Position numbers and translations under genes: made by a program
Source of the DNA: a bacterium
GTDB taxonomy: Bacteria > Planctomycetota > UBA8108 > UBA1146
Assembly (NCBI GenBank): GCA_029976805.1
Contig: JAPOLY010000030.1
Location: 1-33,755 of the forward strand
Reading direction: 5' to 3'
Length of the DNA stretch: 33,755 nt
Notes under the pieces: model-generated
Database searches by the model: none
Told to the model about the DNA's origin: nothing
Seen by the model: only the letters and a program-made list of their open reading frames with translations
In this document: piece after piece, positions 7,727 through 16,557 of the stretch
Position numbering within the stretch: the stretch's first letter is position 1
Layout of the letters: the number at the start of each line of letters is the position of its first letter

Positions 7727-9490
7727 ATGACTCTGCAACTCTTCGAACTCACGAATCGACCGAGCCGTAGGCTCCCACCTCCCCCCTGCCTTTACCTGTT
7801 CACGACCCTTTTCACCCTGATTCTTCTGGCAACGAGCGGCTGTACGCGAACTTCCAACGCCCCAACAACCTCACCCTTTTTGTTTACTCAATTGGCCCCT
7901 TCGACCAAAGAAGTCATTCAACAACTGAATGGCTCTGATCCCCCGCAATGGATCGTGGACGTCAAGTCCACAGGCATGGCTCTTCTGGACATGACCGGAA
8001 AAGGAGATTGGGCTCTTTTATTGACCTGTGGATCCAACCTCGAGCGCTGGAAACAGAATGAGCCGGGTTTCTCCCCATTGCTCTATCGCATCGATGATCA
8101 ATTGAATTTGGATCCCATCGCAAACAGTGCCGGAATTCCTGCTCTGAAGTGGACTTCCGGATGTGCAGCGACTGATCTCGACGGAGACGGAGACGATGAT
8201 CTACTGCTGACAGGTATAGAAGGATCGTTGTTGCTCAGAAATGACAATGGGAACTTTGTCCCTGTCCACGATTCTGGGATCAGCACGAATTCCTGGTGCA
8301 CCAGCGCCGCATTTGGGGACCTCGATCTGGACGGGGATCTCGATCTGTTCATCTGCCGTTATCTGGATTTCCCATTCGATTCCCCTCCCGAAAATGGAGA
8401 CGAATGGTCATGCCTGTGGGAGAACCAAGCCGTTCTTTGTGGGCCCAGAGGTTTACCGGCCTCTCAGGATCTGGTCTTCGAGAATCTGGGAGATTGGAAA
8501 TTTGTCGATCGCACTCGTGACTGGGGCTTCGAAAACTCGACTCCCGGATATGGTCTCGCAGTGACCATCATCGACCTCTATGGGGATCCACACCCTGAGA
8601 TTTTCGTGGCCAACGATTCTTGTCCCAATCACCTCTGGTCTCGGCAACCGGACGGAACCTGGCTTGAAGACGGTTTGCTGTCAGGACTCGGAGTCGATCA
8701 AGACGGACAGGAACAGGCGGGAATGGGTATCGCTGTCGCCGGGCTGGATTCGTCGGGCGGACTGGATCTCGCAGTCACCAATTTTGAAAGAGAAAGCGTC
8801 AACCTCTATCAGAATCAGGGCGATGGTACCTTTCAGGATACCGCCTCCAGAACCGGTCTTTCTGCATTAACGAGGTCTACACTGGGTTGGGGTGTGGGAA
8901 TTGCCGACTTTGACCTGAATGGAACCCCCGATCTCTTCATCTGCAATGGACACGTGTACCCTCAGGCTGATCTGGCTGAAGTCTCCCCTGGATATCTCCA
9001 AATGGACCAGTTGTTGATGGGACGCAGGAGCAAAGAAGGAAACCTCTTCTTCATGGAGAGGAATCAACCGATCGAAAATCAAACCAGCCATGTGGGAAGA
9101 TGTCTGATTCTCGCTGATCTGGACCGGGATGGAGACGTGGATGCTATCAGCTCTTCCCTGAATGGATCTCCACACGTTTACCGAAACAACAGTAATCCCA
9201 ATAAAGGAAACGGAATTGACAGTGCAACAGTTCAACTCCGTCAACAAGAGACGAACCTCCACGCGATCGGTTCCACCATACGAATATTGGATACAGCAAA
9301 CTCGGTCGAGTACCCGGTACTGAGAAACAGTTCCTTTCAATCCACAGGATTTTCAACAGTGACGCTCCCACTGGATGGTGAAAATGAAGTTCACCGCATT
9401 GAGGTCAAATGGACCGATGGAGGCAGGGAAAAATTCCTTATCAACAAAGGCTACCAAGTACTCGATAAAGGCCGTGGAAAGAAACCCTGA
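7727..9490 (+). CDS. FG-GAP repeat lipoprotein with UnbV/ASPIC C-terminal domain
   Basis: Likely exported lipoprotein: a long basic N-terminus is followed by a hydrophobic stretch (residues 22-37) and the lipobox LATSGC with Cys39. The body is a beta-propeller of FG-GAP/VCBS blades with calcium-type loops: ATDLDGDGDDDLLLTG, GDLDLDGDLDLFICR, IADFDLNGTPDLFICNG and LADLDRDGDVDAISS. The end (about 495-580) matches the UnbV/ASPIC domain: GSTIRILD, then HRIEVKWTDGGREKF. Start support is GGGGGAA 7 bases before the ATG. Proteins of this family are abundant in planctomycetes; their biochemical role is not established. Unlike the neighbouring exported proteins it has no dockerin-like tail, in keeping with lipid anchoring. 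No clear terminator was seen after the stop. Confidence 0.88.
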   Translation: MTLQLFELTNRPSRRLPPPPCLYLFTTLFTLILLATSGCTRTSNAPTTSPFLFTQLAPSTKEVIQQLNGSDPPQWIVDVKSTGMALLDMTGKGDWALLLTCGSNLERWKQNEPGFSPLLYRIDDQLNLDPIANSAGIPALKWTSGCAATDLDGDGDDDLLLTGIEGSLLLRNDNGNFVPVHDSGISTNSWCTSAAFGDLDLDGDLDLFICRYLDFPFDSPPENGDEWSCLWENQAVLCGPRGLPASQDLVFENLGDWKFVDRTRDWGFENSTPGYGLAVTIIDLYGDPHPEIFVANDSCPNHLWSRQPDGTWLEDGLLSGLGVDQDGQEQAGMGIAVAGLDSSGGLDLAVTNFERESVNLYQNQGDGTFQDTASRTGLSALTRSTLGWGVGIADFDLNGTPDLFICNGHVYPQADLAEVSPGYLQMDQLLMGRRSKEGNLFFMERNQPIENQTSHVGRCLILADLDRDGDVDAISSSLNGSPHVYRNNSNPNKGNGIDSATVQLRQQETNLHAIGSTIRILDTANSVEYPVLRNSSFQSTGFSTVTLPLDGENEVHRIEVKWTDGGREKFLINKGYQVLDKGRGKKP

Positions 9491-9821
9491 CATAAAGGTT
9501 TAAAGTTACATTTACCCTGTTTCCCATTTATGACTCACCTGACAATTCGCACTGTGAATATTTGTGCTCAAATGACTTTCCACACCGACTTTTCCAATAT
9601 CTAAATTAAACGTTTCGCCCCTTGTTTTGCCGATTGAGTCAAGGATCATTAAGAGCGGTATATTTGTTTTTGGACCAATACACCTTCAGGATACGAGCCT
9701 CGGCCAAAATGGTTTAAACGGCGTCCTGAGAGTCTTGGCTCCTGGACAAATCGAGTAAGGCAAACTGGGCTGTTCGCCCTATTATCTCAGCGAGAAGAAT
9801 AAACCCACATAAAGGTGTGAT
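9491..9821 (+). other. 331-base intergenic region upstream of the TSP3 giant
   Basis: No coding frame or tRNA is visible. The left part is AT-rich. TTGAGT near 9635 and TATATT near 9658 resemble a promoter, but the spacer is 19 bases, so I do not call it. Short complementary stretches, for example TCAGGA near 9687 and TCCTGA near 9724, leave room for a structured leader. The 3' end holds AAAGGTGTGAT, a ribosome site for the ATG at 9822. Confidence 0.4.
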
Positions 9822-12800
9822 ATGAAATATTACATACATTTTTTTGCAGCGTTCGTATTCCTTTTTCAAACCAGCTCAACCCTTCTGGCCGATAACCACA
9901 AGTGGTTGATCAATGAGATCTATTCGAATGCTGATGGAACCATCCAGTTTGTTGAGTTGAGAGATGACGGTGACGATCAGGGTCACATGCTCGCATCAAC
10001 CACATTGAGCACTTCCATCTCTTCCTTCAATTTCCCAAACAATCTGCCGACCAATATCAACACTCAAGGTAGAAGTGTATTGATCGCAACCGCCGCGTTT
10101 GCAGCTCTCCCGGGCGCACCTGCACCCGATTACATCATCCCGGACAATTTCTTGCGGATTTTTGGATCAACACTGGTTTTCTCCGGATCTGGTGACGAGG
10201 TCACCTACTCCGCCTTGCCAACGGATGGCATCAATTCCATTAATCGCAATGGAGCCCAATCGACCAATAGTCCCAGAAATTTTTTCAACCAGACCGGCTC
10301 TATCACGCCTCCCACTGCGGGCCCGGACTGCAATAACAATGGCGTCCCGGATGATTCCGATATCGCTTCCGGTGCGAGTACCGATTGCAATGGTGATGAA
10401 ATTCCTGACGAATGTCAGTTGACCGACAATGATTGTGATCAAAACGGTCTCCTCGACGCATGCGAAGGGGATTCAGATAATGACGGAGTCTTTGACCCCT
10501 GCGACGGCTGCCCTCTGGATCCTCTGGGAAGCGTCGACAGCGATGGAGACCAGATTTGTGATTATGCTGACATTTGCCCTCAGGGCGACGACCGTGTGGA
10601 CTCTGACGAGGACGGGTTCCCCGACGCTTGCGACGTGTGCCCTCTCGATCCCCATAATCTGGCCAACCAGAGCACTCCCTGCTGGGACGGAACCTACGAT
10701 GAATGTTGGGGTGCTACCGTGGTCGGCCTTGGTCTGACTCCGGTAGACAATACTGCTGCCACCAGCAGCTTCACTGCGACTTATCCCGTTGATCCAACGA
10801 TGTGTGCGCAATCCGGTCTTGATACCCTGCGTAACGACATTTGGTTCAGCTACACCCCACCCAGCCATGGAATTGCCATTTTCACCACCTGTGGCCTGAC
10901 TACCTATGATACCGAAATGGTTCTATACACCGGTGAGTGCAACAACCTGACTCAGGTTGACTGTAACGGAGATTCTGCTGCGAACTGCGACAACTTTACG
11001 GCTGAAATCCAATTCCCGGTTTCGGGAATGACTCGCTACCTGATTCGCCTCGGCGGCTGGAATGGCGAACTCGGAACCGGAAACCTCGAGGTCATTTTCA
11101 CCAGTTCCAGCGGTGGCTGTGCTCTCACAGGCGACATCGACAATGACGGAGTGTGCGATCCGGATGATATTTGCAATGGTTTCAGTGATGCGCTCGATGC
11201 AGACGGTGACGGAATTCCCGATGGCTGTGATGACTGCCCTCTCGATTTCCAGAATGACATCGACGGCGACGGACTTTGCGCCGACCAGGACCCCTGCCCC
11301 ATCGACCCTCTGAATGACGGTGACCAGGACGGCCTCTGCGCCGACGAAGACCCCTGCCCATCTTTCCCCCTGAATGACGGGCCCGATTTTGATGCCGATG
11401 GTCTCTGTGACGAAGCAGACCCGGATGACGACAATGACGGTGTCAGCGACGCAGAAGATTTGGATCCCCTGAACCCCCTGAGTTGCAGGGATACGGATCT
11501 CGATGGCTGTGACGACTGTGCCAATGGTACCGACGACCCACTCAATGACGGTGTCGACACAGATGCCGACGGGGTTTGCAACCTTCAGGACGAGGACGAT
11601 GACAATGACGGCATCGCTGACCTCGATGACAGCCACCCTCTGGATCCATTCCTTTGCGGAGACGTCGACATGGATGGTTGTGATGACTGCACTTCGGGTG
11701 TTTCCGACACAACCACGGATGGCATCGATACAGACGGAGACGGAGTCTGTGACCTGGCTGATCCAGACATCGACGGCGATGGAATCGAGAATAACTGTGA
11801 TCTGGATCAAACCCCCGGGCAAGACTGTAACGGAGACCTGATCCTTGACGATTGCCAACTGGAAGCCAATGACTGCGATGGAAACCTGATTCCCGACGAC
11901 TGCCAGACCGATACGGACAGTGATACCAACCCGGACGTCTGTGATTTGGACGACGACGGAGACGGAGTTGAAGACACTGCAGACTCCTCCCCACTCGATC
12001 CGCTTCAATGCAGAGATGCGGACGGGGATGGTTGCGACGACTGCACCTCGGGAACCGACAACCCTTCAGCTGACGGGGCTGACAATGACGCAGACGGTCT
12101 CTGCGATCTCGGCGACGCAGACGACGATAATGACGGCGTGGACGACACTGCTGACTCAGCCCCTCTGGATTCCAGCCTGTGCAGGGATGCAGACGCGGAC
12201 GGCTGCGACGACTGCTCATCCGGTATCGACAACCCGGCAAATGACGGACTCGACACCGATGGAGATGGTACTTGCGATCTCGGCGACAGCGACGACGACA
12301 ACGATGGCATACCGGACAGTGAAGATATCGACAGTACTGATCCTTTCGTCTGCGGCGATTCGGATGCAGATGGTTGTGACGACTGCACCTCCGGCACGTT
12401 CAATCCTCAAACAGATGGATCGGATACCGACGGTGATGGAATTTGCGACGCAGCAGATCCCGATCTGGATGGTGACGGAATCCCCAATGAGTGTGACCTG
12501 GATCAAACAGGCGGACTCGACTGCAACGCAGACCTTCTCGACGATAGTTGCCAGCTCGAGGGCAATGATTGCAACGGAGATGGCATACCCGACGAGTGCA
12601 CACTCGCTTCCGATGACTGTGACGGAGACCTGATTCTTGACAGCTGTCAGCTGGATACCGACTCTGACGGCACCATCGACAGTTGTGACAACGATGACGA
12701 CGGTGACGGCCTGGAAGATACTCTCGACAGCCATCCTCTCGATCCCTTCCAGTGCCAGGACTCGGACATGGATGGGTGCGATGACTGCAGCAGTGGATCA

Positions 12801-14375
12801 CTGAATGCGGCATTGGACGGAGATGACTTCGACAGTGATGGCCTTTGTAATCTCGGAGATTCCGACGATGACAATGACGGAGTTGAGGATCAGGATGATC
12901 TTTCACCGCTGAATCCCTTCTCATGTCGTGATACAGATGGAGATGGCTGCGACGACTGCACTTCAGGAACCGACTCACCCTCTGCGGACGGAACCGACTT
13001 TGACGGTGACGGGCTCTGCGATAGCGGAGACTCTGACGACGACAATGATGGAGTGACAGATTCTCTGGACTCCTCTCCTTTCGATCCATTCATCTGCAGA
13101 GATATTGACGCCGATGGTTGTGACGACTGCTCCAGTGGAACAGATAATCCCACAGCAGATGGAACCGATTCGGATGGCGATGGTCTCTGCGACCTTGGAG
13201 ACAGTGATCTCGACGGGGATGGTATCGACAACGACTGCGATACAGACCTGACCGGTGGAGCCGATTGCCAGTCGGACAACATTGACGACAACTGCCAGTT
13301 ACAAGCCAACGATTGCAACAACGACAACATTCCCGACGATTGTCAGTTGGACACAGACCTGGACGGCAGCATCGACGATTGTGACCTTGACGACGATGGT
13401 GACGGTGTGAATGACAGCGAAGATTCCTCCAGTCTCGACCCCTTCGTCTGCAGAGATGCAGACGCCGACGGATGCGACGATTGCTCCAGCGGTACTGACA
13501 ACCCTGCCAGTGACGGAGCGGATCTGGACGGCGACGGGCTTTGTGATCTGGGCGATCCGGATGACGACAATGACGGCGTCATTGATTCCGAAGACGAATT
13601 CCCGAACGACAACACTCTTTGCAGAGACGTGGATGCCGACGGTTGTGATGATTGCTCCAGCGGTTTCGATAATCCTGCGAATGACGGTCAAGACAGTGAT
13701 GGAGACGGATCCTGTGACCTCAGCGACGAGGACATCGACGGAGACGGAGTTCTGAACTCCTGCGATCCCGATCACAGTGCAGGGTCTGATTGCGACTCAA
13801 ATGGAGTCCTCGATGTTTGCGACATCAACACGGGCTCTAGTGACGATTGCGATCTTGACGGTGTTCCTGATTCCTGCCAAATCAGTTCATCCGCAGCAGC
13901 GGACTGCGACAATGATGGCCAGCTCGACAGCTGCGAGATTCTCGATGGACTCGACGATGATTGTGACGGAGACGGAGTCCTCGACTCCTGCGCCCTTTCA
14001 CAGGGTAGTCCCGATTGTGACCTCAATGGGATTCCGGATGCCTGTGACATCGCCAATGGAGCCCTCGATACCAACTCGAATCAGATTCCGGATACTTGTG
14101 AAGGAACCTTCTTCATTCGCGGAGACTCCAACAGTGATGGTCAGGTAGACGTGACCGATGGCATCGTCATCATTTACACAGTGTTTGGAATGATGGCACC
14201 GCCGTGCGGCATGGCCATGGATGTGAATGCGGACAACCTGCTCAATCTTGCAGACCCGATGTTCCTCTTCCAGGCGATCTTCAGTGGTGAAACCCAGATC
14301 TCTGCCCCATATCCGAACTGCGGGCCGGACCTGAACTCACTGTTGCCTTGCTCTGTGACGACCAACTGCCCCTGA
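9822..14375 (+). CDS. Giant secreted calcium-binding TSP3-repeat protein with dockerin-like tail
   Basis: A 1517-residue exported protein with extreme Asp content. A signal peptide (1-23) is followed by a lamin-tail-like domain (about 27-158; WLINEIYSN and IQFVELRDDG are typical openings). A first set of TSP3 repeats spans 168-275. Residues 287-433 form a PPC-like beta-domain (NDIWFSYTPP, FTTCGLTTYDTEMVLYTG, TRYLIRLGGWNG). Residues 437-1426 are TSP3 repeats of the type DSDDDNDGV..D, built mainly of a 57-residue unit carrying DGCDDCxSG. Residues 1431-1517 are the shared dockerin-like tail, with a poorer second loop (DVNADNLLNLAD). TSP3 repeats wrap calcium ions, so the rod should be calcium-stiffened. 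AAGGTG precedes the ATG and a clear terminator follows. Role unknown; a surface or matrix fibre is likely. Confidence 0.88.
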   Translation: MKYYIHFFAAFVFLFQTSSTLLADNHKWLINEIYSNADGTIQFVELRDDGDDQGHMLASTTLSTSISSFNFPNNLPTNINTQGRSVLIATAAFAALPGAPAPDYIIPDNFLRIFGSTLVFSGSGDEVTYSALPTDGINSINRNGAQSTNSPRNFFNQTGSITPPTAGPDCNNNGVPDDSDIASGASTDCNGDEIPDECQLTDNDCDQNGLLDACEGDSDNDGVFDPCDGCPLDPLGSVDSDGDQICDYADICPQGDDRVDSDEDGFPDACDVCPLDPHNLANQSTPCWDGTYDECWGATVVGLGLTPVDNTAATSSFTATYPVDPTMCAQSGLDTLRNDIWFSYTPPSHGIAIFTTCGLTTYDTEMVLYTGECNNLTQVDCNGDSAANCDNFTAEIQFPVSGMTRYLIRLGGWNGELGTGNLEVIFTSSSGGCALTGDIDNDGVCDPDDICNGFSDALDADGDGIPDGCDDCPLDFQNDIDGDGLCADQDPCPIDPLNDGDQDGLCADEDPCPSFPLNDGPDFDADGLCDEADPDDDNDGVSDAEDLDPLNPLSCRDTDLDGCDDCANGTDDPLNDGVDTDADGVCNLQDEDDDNDGIADLDDSHPLDPFLCGDVDMDGCDDCTSGVSDTTTDGIDTDGDGVCDLADPDIDGDGIENNCDLDQTPGQDCNGDLILDDCQLEANDCDGNLIPDDCQTDTDSDTNPDVCDLDDDGDGVEDTADSSPLDPLQCRDADGDGCDDCTSGTDNPSADGADNDADGLCDLGDADDDNDGVDDTADSAPLDSSLCRDADADGCDDCSSGIDNPANDGLDTDGDGTCDLGDSDDDNDGIPDSEDIDSTDPFVCGDSDADGCDDCTSGTFNPQTDGSDTDGDGICDAADPDLDGDGIPNECDLDQTGGLDCNADLLDDSCQLEGNDCNGDGIPDECTLASDDCDGDLILDSCQLDTDSDGTIDSCDNDDDGDGLEDTLDSHPLDPFQCQDSDMDGCDDCSSGSLNAALDGDDFDSDGLCNLGDSDDDNDGVEDQDDLSPLNPFSCRDTDGDGCDDCTSGTDSPSADGTDFDGDGLCDSGDSDDDNDGVTDSLDSSPFDPFICRDIDADGCDDCSSGTDNPTADGTDSDGDGLCDLGDSDLDGDGIDNDCDTDLTGGADCQSDNIDDNCQLQANDCNNDNIPDDCQLDTDLDGSIDDCDLDDDGDGVNDSEDSSSLDPFVCRDADADGCDDCSSGTDNPASDGADLDGDGLCDLGDPDDDNDGVIDSEDEFPNDNTLCRDVDADGCDDCSSGFDNPANDGQDSDGDGSCDLSDEDIDGDGVLNSCDPDHSAGSDCDSNGVLDVCDINTGSSDDCDLDGVPDSCQISSSAAADCDNDGQLDSCEILDGLDDDCDGDGVLDSCALSQGSPDCDLNGIPDACDIANGALDTNSNQIPDTCEGTFFIRGDSNSDGQVDVTDGIVIIYTVFGMMAPPCGMAMDVNADNLLNLADPMFLFQAIFSGETQISAPYPNCGPDLNSLLPCSVTTNCP
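11130..14099 (+). repeat. TSP3 coding repeat with exact 171-bp period in 2-3-3-2 blocks
   Basis: The codons for the DGCDDC core start at 11502, 11673, 12027, 12198, 12369, 12771, 12942, 13113, 13467 and 13638. Within blocks the step is exactly 171 bases each time. Between blocks it is 354, 402 and 354. The ten units therefore fall in groups of 2, 3, 3 and 2, separated by a spacer type with DGDGIxNxCD and NDCxxDxIPDDC. The 402 step contains one extra 48-base element. The ends of the region contain shorter TSP3 units. Confidence 0.88.
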
Positions 14376-14395
14376 TCCGGGGTAAAAACAGGTCA

Positions 14396-14438
14396 AACGG
14401 GTTTCCGGTGCACTCAGGCATCGGGAACCCGTTTTTTT
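14396..14438 (+). terminator. Intrinsic terminator of the TSP3 giant gene
   Basis: A stem of about 12 bp (AACGGGTTTCCG near 14396 with CGGGAACCCGTT near 14422, one G-U pair) is followed by a run of seven T. It starts about 20 bases after the TGA at 14375. Confidence 0.85.
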
Positions 14439-14472
14439 GTGAGACCATTCGTGTGAGATAATCCCGTAAAAC

Positions 14473-14502
14473 GAAAAAACGCCCGGTGTTTCCACCGGGC
14501 GT
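14473..14502 (-). terminator. Intrinsic terminator of tRNA-Pro
   Basis: A perfect 10-bp stem (ACGCCCGGTG at 14479 with CACCGGGCGT at 14493) has a 4-base loop. Read leftward it is followed by a T-run (A-run at 14474-14479 on the plus strand). It lies 14 bases past the 3' end of the tRNA, so it fits as that gene's terminator. Confidence 0.88.
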
Positions 14503-14515
14503 CCAAACATCAAAA

Positions 14516-14592
<77 letters not shown>

Positions 14593-14741
14593 AATGGTGG
14601 ATTTTATCGTCTTTGCCAAAGACTGTGGGTGAAAATGCAGGATTAATCGCTGCATTCCCGATCTGACCGCGTGATCCAGAAGAGGATTCCGTCAGGAAAC
14701 GTCCCACATGCTGTCAAACCCAAAGGGGTTAAAACTCAGGC

Positions 14742-14767
14742 GGATCAGACGACGTGGATCAGACGAC
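14742..14767. repeat. 12-bp direct repeat
   Basis: GGATCAGACGAC occurs at 14742-14753 and 14756-14767, separated by 2 bases. It lies at the 3' end of the small leftward ORF, and the second copy overlaps its stop codon. It is probably a small local duplication; no mobile element is attached. Confidence 0.7.
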
Positions 14768-15001
14768 CTCGACGGGCGCCACTTCCCCCATCAGTTCTGT
14801 CGTCTCAACAAAGATGGTCTGGTTTTCCCTGTCTCGAAAGAGCCAGCCCTCAACACCATCCTTGCGCCAACTCTCAACCGGAACGATTTCATGAACTCTG
14901 GCATATTGCAACAATTGCTCTGACACGCTGATTCCCCCCAAACACAGGAAGCAAGCCTGACGGAATCGCCCTCGAAAAAAGGGGCTCCAGAGACTTGCCA
15001 T
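14759..15001 (-). CDS. Small hypothetical protein (80 aa)
   Basis: I do not recognise this protein. The frame encodes 80 residues with a basic, Phe/Cys-containing N-terminus (MASLWSPFFRGRFRQACF). The C-terminal half looks like ordinary folded protein: VESWRKDGVEGWLFRDREN, then TIFVETTELMGEV. That half, with charged residues and beta-prone alternation, is why I keep it. Evidence against it is the weak ribosome site (only GGAA close to the ATG). A shorter version from an internal GTG is possible. It sits upstream of tRNA-Pro on the same strand. Confidence 0.4.
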   Translation of the reverse strand: MASLWSPFFRGRFRQACFLCLGGISVSEQLLQYARVHEIVPVESWRKDGVEGWLFRDRENQTIFVETTELMGEVAPVEVV

Positions 15002-15428
15002 TCCGGTTCAACTCAAACGTTCACGCCTTGCGGCACACAGCTTCGGTATTGAAATCCATCCCATGAAAAGCCCAGTCGCAATCCTCCGTTGGATTACTCT
15101 GTGAACTTACCCATGGATGAAGTGATCCCCCGACCACCTCTGGAGTCCAAAAAGAAGCAGAGACACTCGTCAATCTGGAATCCGGCCCTCCACTTTGCTT
15201 GAATCTTCGGCACCCAAGCTGCTCAACCCATCCTGAAAGGATTTGTGGAACTTTGGGGTTGAAGATCCCGTCTAATCTTCATGAATCCATCACGAAGGCA
15301 AGAACCGGCATCCCTTCCACCGAAGATCCTCCAATGTGTGGGCGGGGCTGTCAAGTACTGGTGAGAACTGCATTTCCGATCCCCAATTCCGTGGTGCCCC
15401 GGCCCCTCGGGGAGGATATCCTGTAGAC
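15002..15428 (+). other. 427-base intergenic region before the MoxR/VWA operon
   Basis: The frame of the first operon gene stays open back to an ATG at 15336, but I place its start at 15429, so this stretch is treated as non-coding. Other frames here lack recognisable protein character or ribosome sites. It should hold the operon promoter, though I see no convincing -35/-10 pair. GGAGG at 15411-15415 is the ribosome site for the ATG at 15429. Confidence 0.4.
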
Positions 15429-16556
15429 ATGAAAAGCCCGTTGCAGCCCTCTGGTCATCCGGGACCCGAATGTCCCCAACTTCTGCGAATTCCCCCTCGC
15501 CTGCAGACGGGGCGCAGGCGGATTCTCGGTTTCCTCCTGTTGCAAGGGGCCGCTGAAGGATTACTGATCGCTGTGCCAGTTCTGGCTCTGATCTCATGGT
15601 CGGCATTTCAGGCTTCTCCCCGACAGCTTCCGGACCCGTATTCGGGAATCGCCGCCGTGACCCTTTGTGCATTCATGGGAATGGCTCATTGCTGGTTTAC
15701 GAGAAGTGATCAGTGGGCCCGAATCTGGGACCGTTGCCAGAATAATGACAATCTGGTCGAAACCCTGTGTTTTCTCGGCCAACAGCCTCTTCTCGCTGAC
15801 GACTGGCAGACCGCACTCCGTGACCAGACCGACTCTGTCGAGCCACCCTCTTTGAAGGAGCTTCGGCGGATTCTGGCCCCGACTGACATCTCCCCTTCCC
15901 GGGGACCCGCCCTGATCGCAATGATCCTGATCCTCTGCTGGTTCTTTTTTCTGACATCACACTCCCAGGGCCGACTTCCTGTTGAGCCTGCAGAGACTTC
16001 CCTGGCGAGCCTCTCCGGCCAAAGCGGGACGACGAGCGATATTCCCATACAGGTTGGGGAGACACCCACCGCTGAAAATTCACCCACGGAGCCCCTGACC
16101 GACCGCTCTCCCTTGAGTGAGACGGACTCCAACGCCGGCGAATCAGGTTCCGCCAGTCCACTCGAGGCTATCCCTTCCGATTCCCCGACAACCGCCATTC
16201 CTCTGGAAGCCTCCCTCGCGGAGTTCGCCTCAGAGAGTTCACGACCCGGCGATGGTTCAGAAGCCTCCCTCCGGAATGGCCTCGCTGCGGCGGGAGGAGA
16301 TGACGAGGGGTCGTTTGAAAACACGGTTCCTGCGCAAAGAAGTGCAGAAAGACTGGAGACACTGGCTGTCGATTCCGGAACAGGTTCAGGAGTCCAGGTC
16401 TCTGCTAATACTCCCGACCCCGGGGGAGAAGCCCTCGAAATCCCGGCGTCAGAGGCCCATTCGGGGCCTGCGAATCTGCCTCCCCATTGGCAGAAGCTGA
16501 TCGATCGGTACATGAAACTTCGTGATCGCACCCCTTACGGTGCTGGAAAGCGATGA
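15429..16556 (+). CDS. Hypothetical membrane protein, first gene of the MoxR/DUF58/VWA operon
   Basis: The protein is 375 residues from the ATG at 15429, preferred over the upstream ATG at 15336 because GGAGG lies 13 bases before it and the extra 31 residues look non-native. Three hydrophobic segments are visible: about residues 32-57 (LGFLLLQGAAEGLLIAVP), 73-90 (AAVTLCAFMGMAHCWF) and 156-172 (ALIAMILILCWFFFL). Between the second and third, WARIWDRCQNNDNLVETL resembles the cytoplasmic linker of large membrane proteins that accompany MoxR ATPases. Residues 180-345 are Ser/Glu/Pro-rich and probably disordered. The end PPHWQKLIDRYMKLRD looks like a helix. Its stop is one base before the MoxR ATG. 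Function unknown. Confidence 0.7.
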   Translation: MKSPLQPSGHPGPECPQLLRIPPRLQTGRRRILGFLLLQGAAEGLLIAVPVLALISWSAFQASPRQLPDPYSGIAAVTLCAFMGMAHCWFTRSDQWARIWDRCQNNDNLVETLCFLGQQPLLADDWQTALRDQTDSVEPPSLKELRRILAPTDISPSRGPALIAMILILCWFFFLTSHSQGRLPVEPAETSLASLSGQSGTTSDIPIQVGETPTAENSPTEPLTDRSPLSETDSNAGESGSASPLEAIPSDSPTTAIPLEASLAEFASESSRPGDGSEASLRNGLAAAGGDDEGSFENTVPAQRSAERLETLAVDSGTGSGVQVSANTPDPGGEALEIPASEAHSGPANLPPHWQKLIDRYMKLRDRTPYGAGKR

Positions 16557-16557
16557 G

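Noticed and set aside
9491-9821. Possible cyclic-di-GMP (GEMM) or other riboswitch before the TSP3 giant
   Set aside because: Short elements such as GGCAAACTGGGC hint at one, but the conserved order of the GEMM core is not present.
10923-12633. Long open frames opposite or out of frame with the TSP3 giant, up to 361 codons
   Set aside because: They exist because the biased GAC/GAT-rich repeat lacks stops in other frames. Their products are low-complexity (Val/Ile/Ser/Arg runs), with no start context or recognisable domain.
15199-15672. Overlapping short frames on both strands before the MoxR operon
   Set aside because: No ribosome sites and no protein-like composition. The leftward frame is antisense to the start of the first operon gene.
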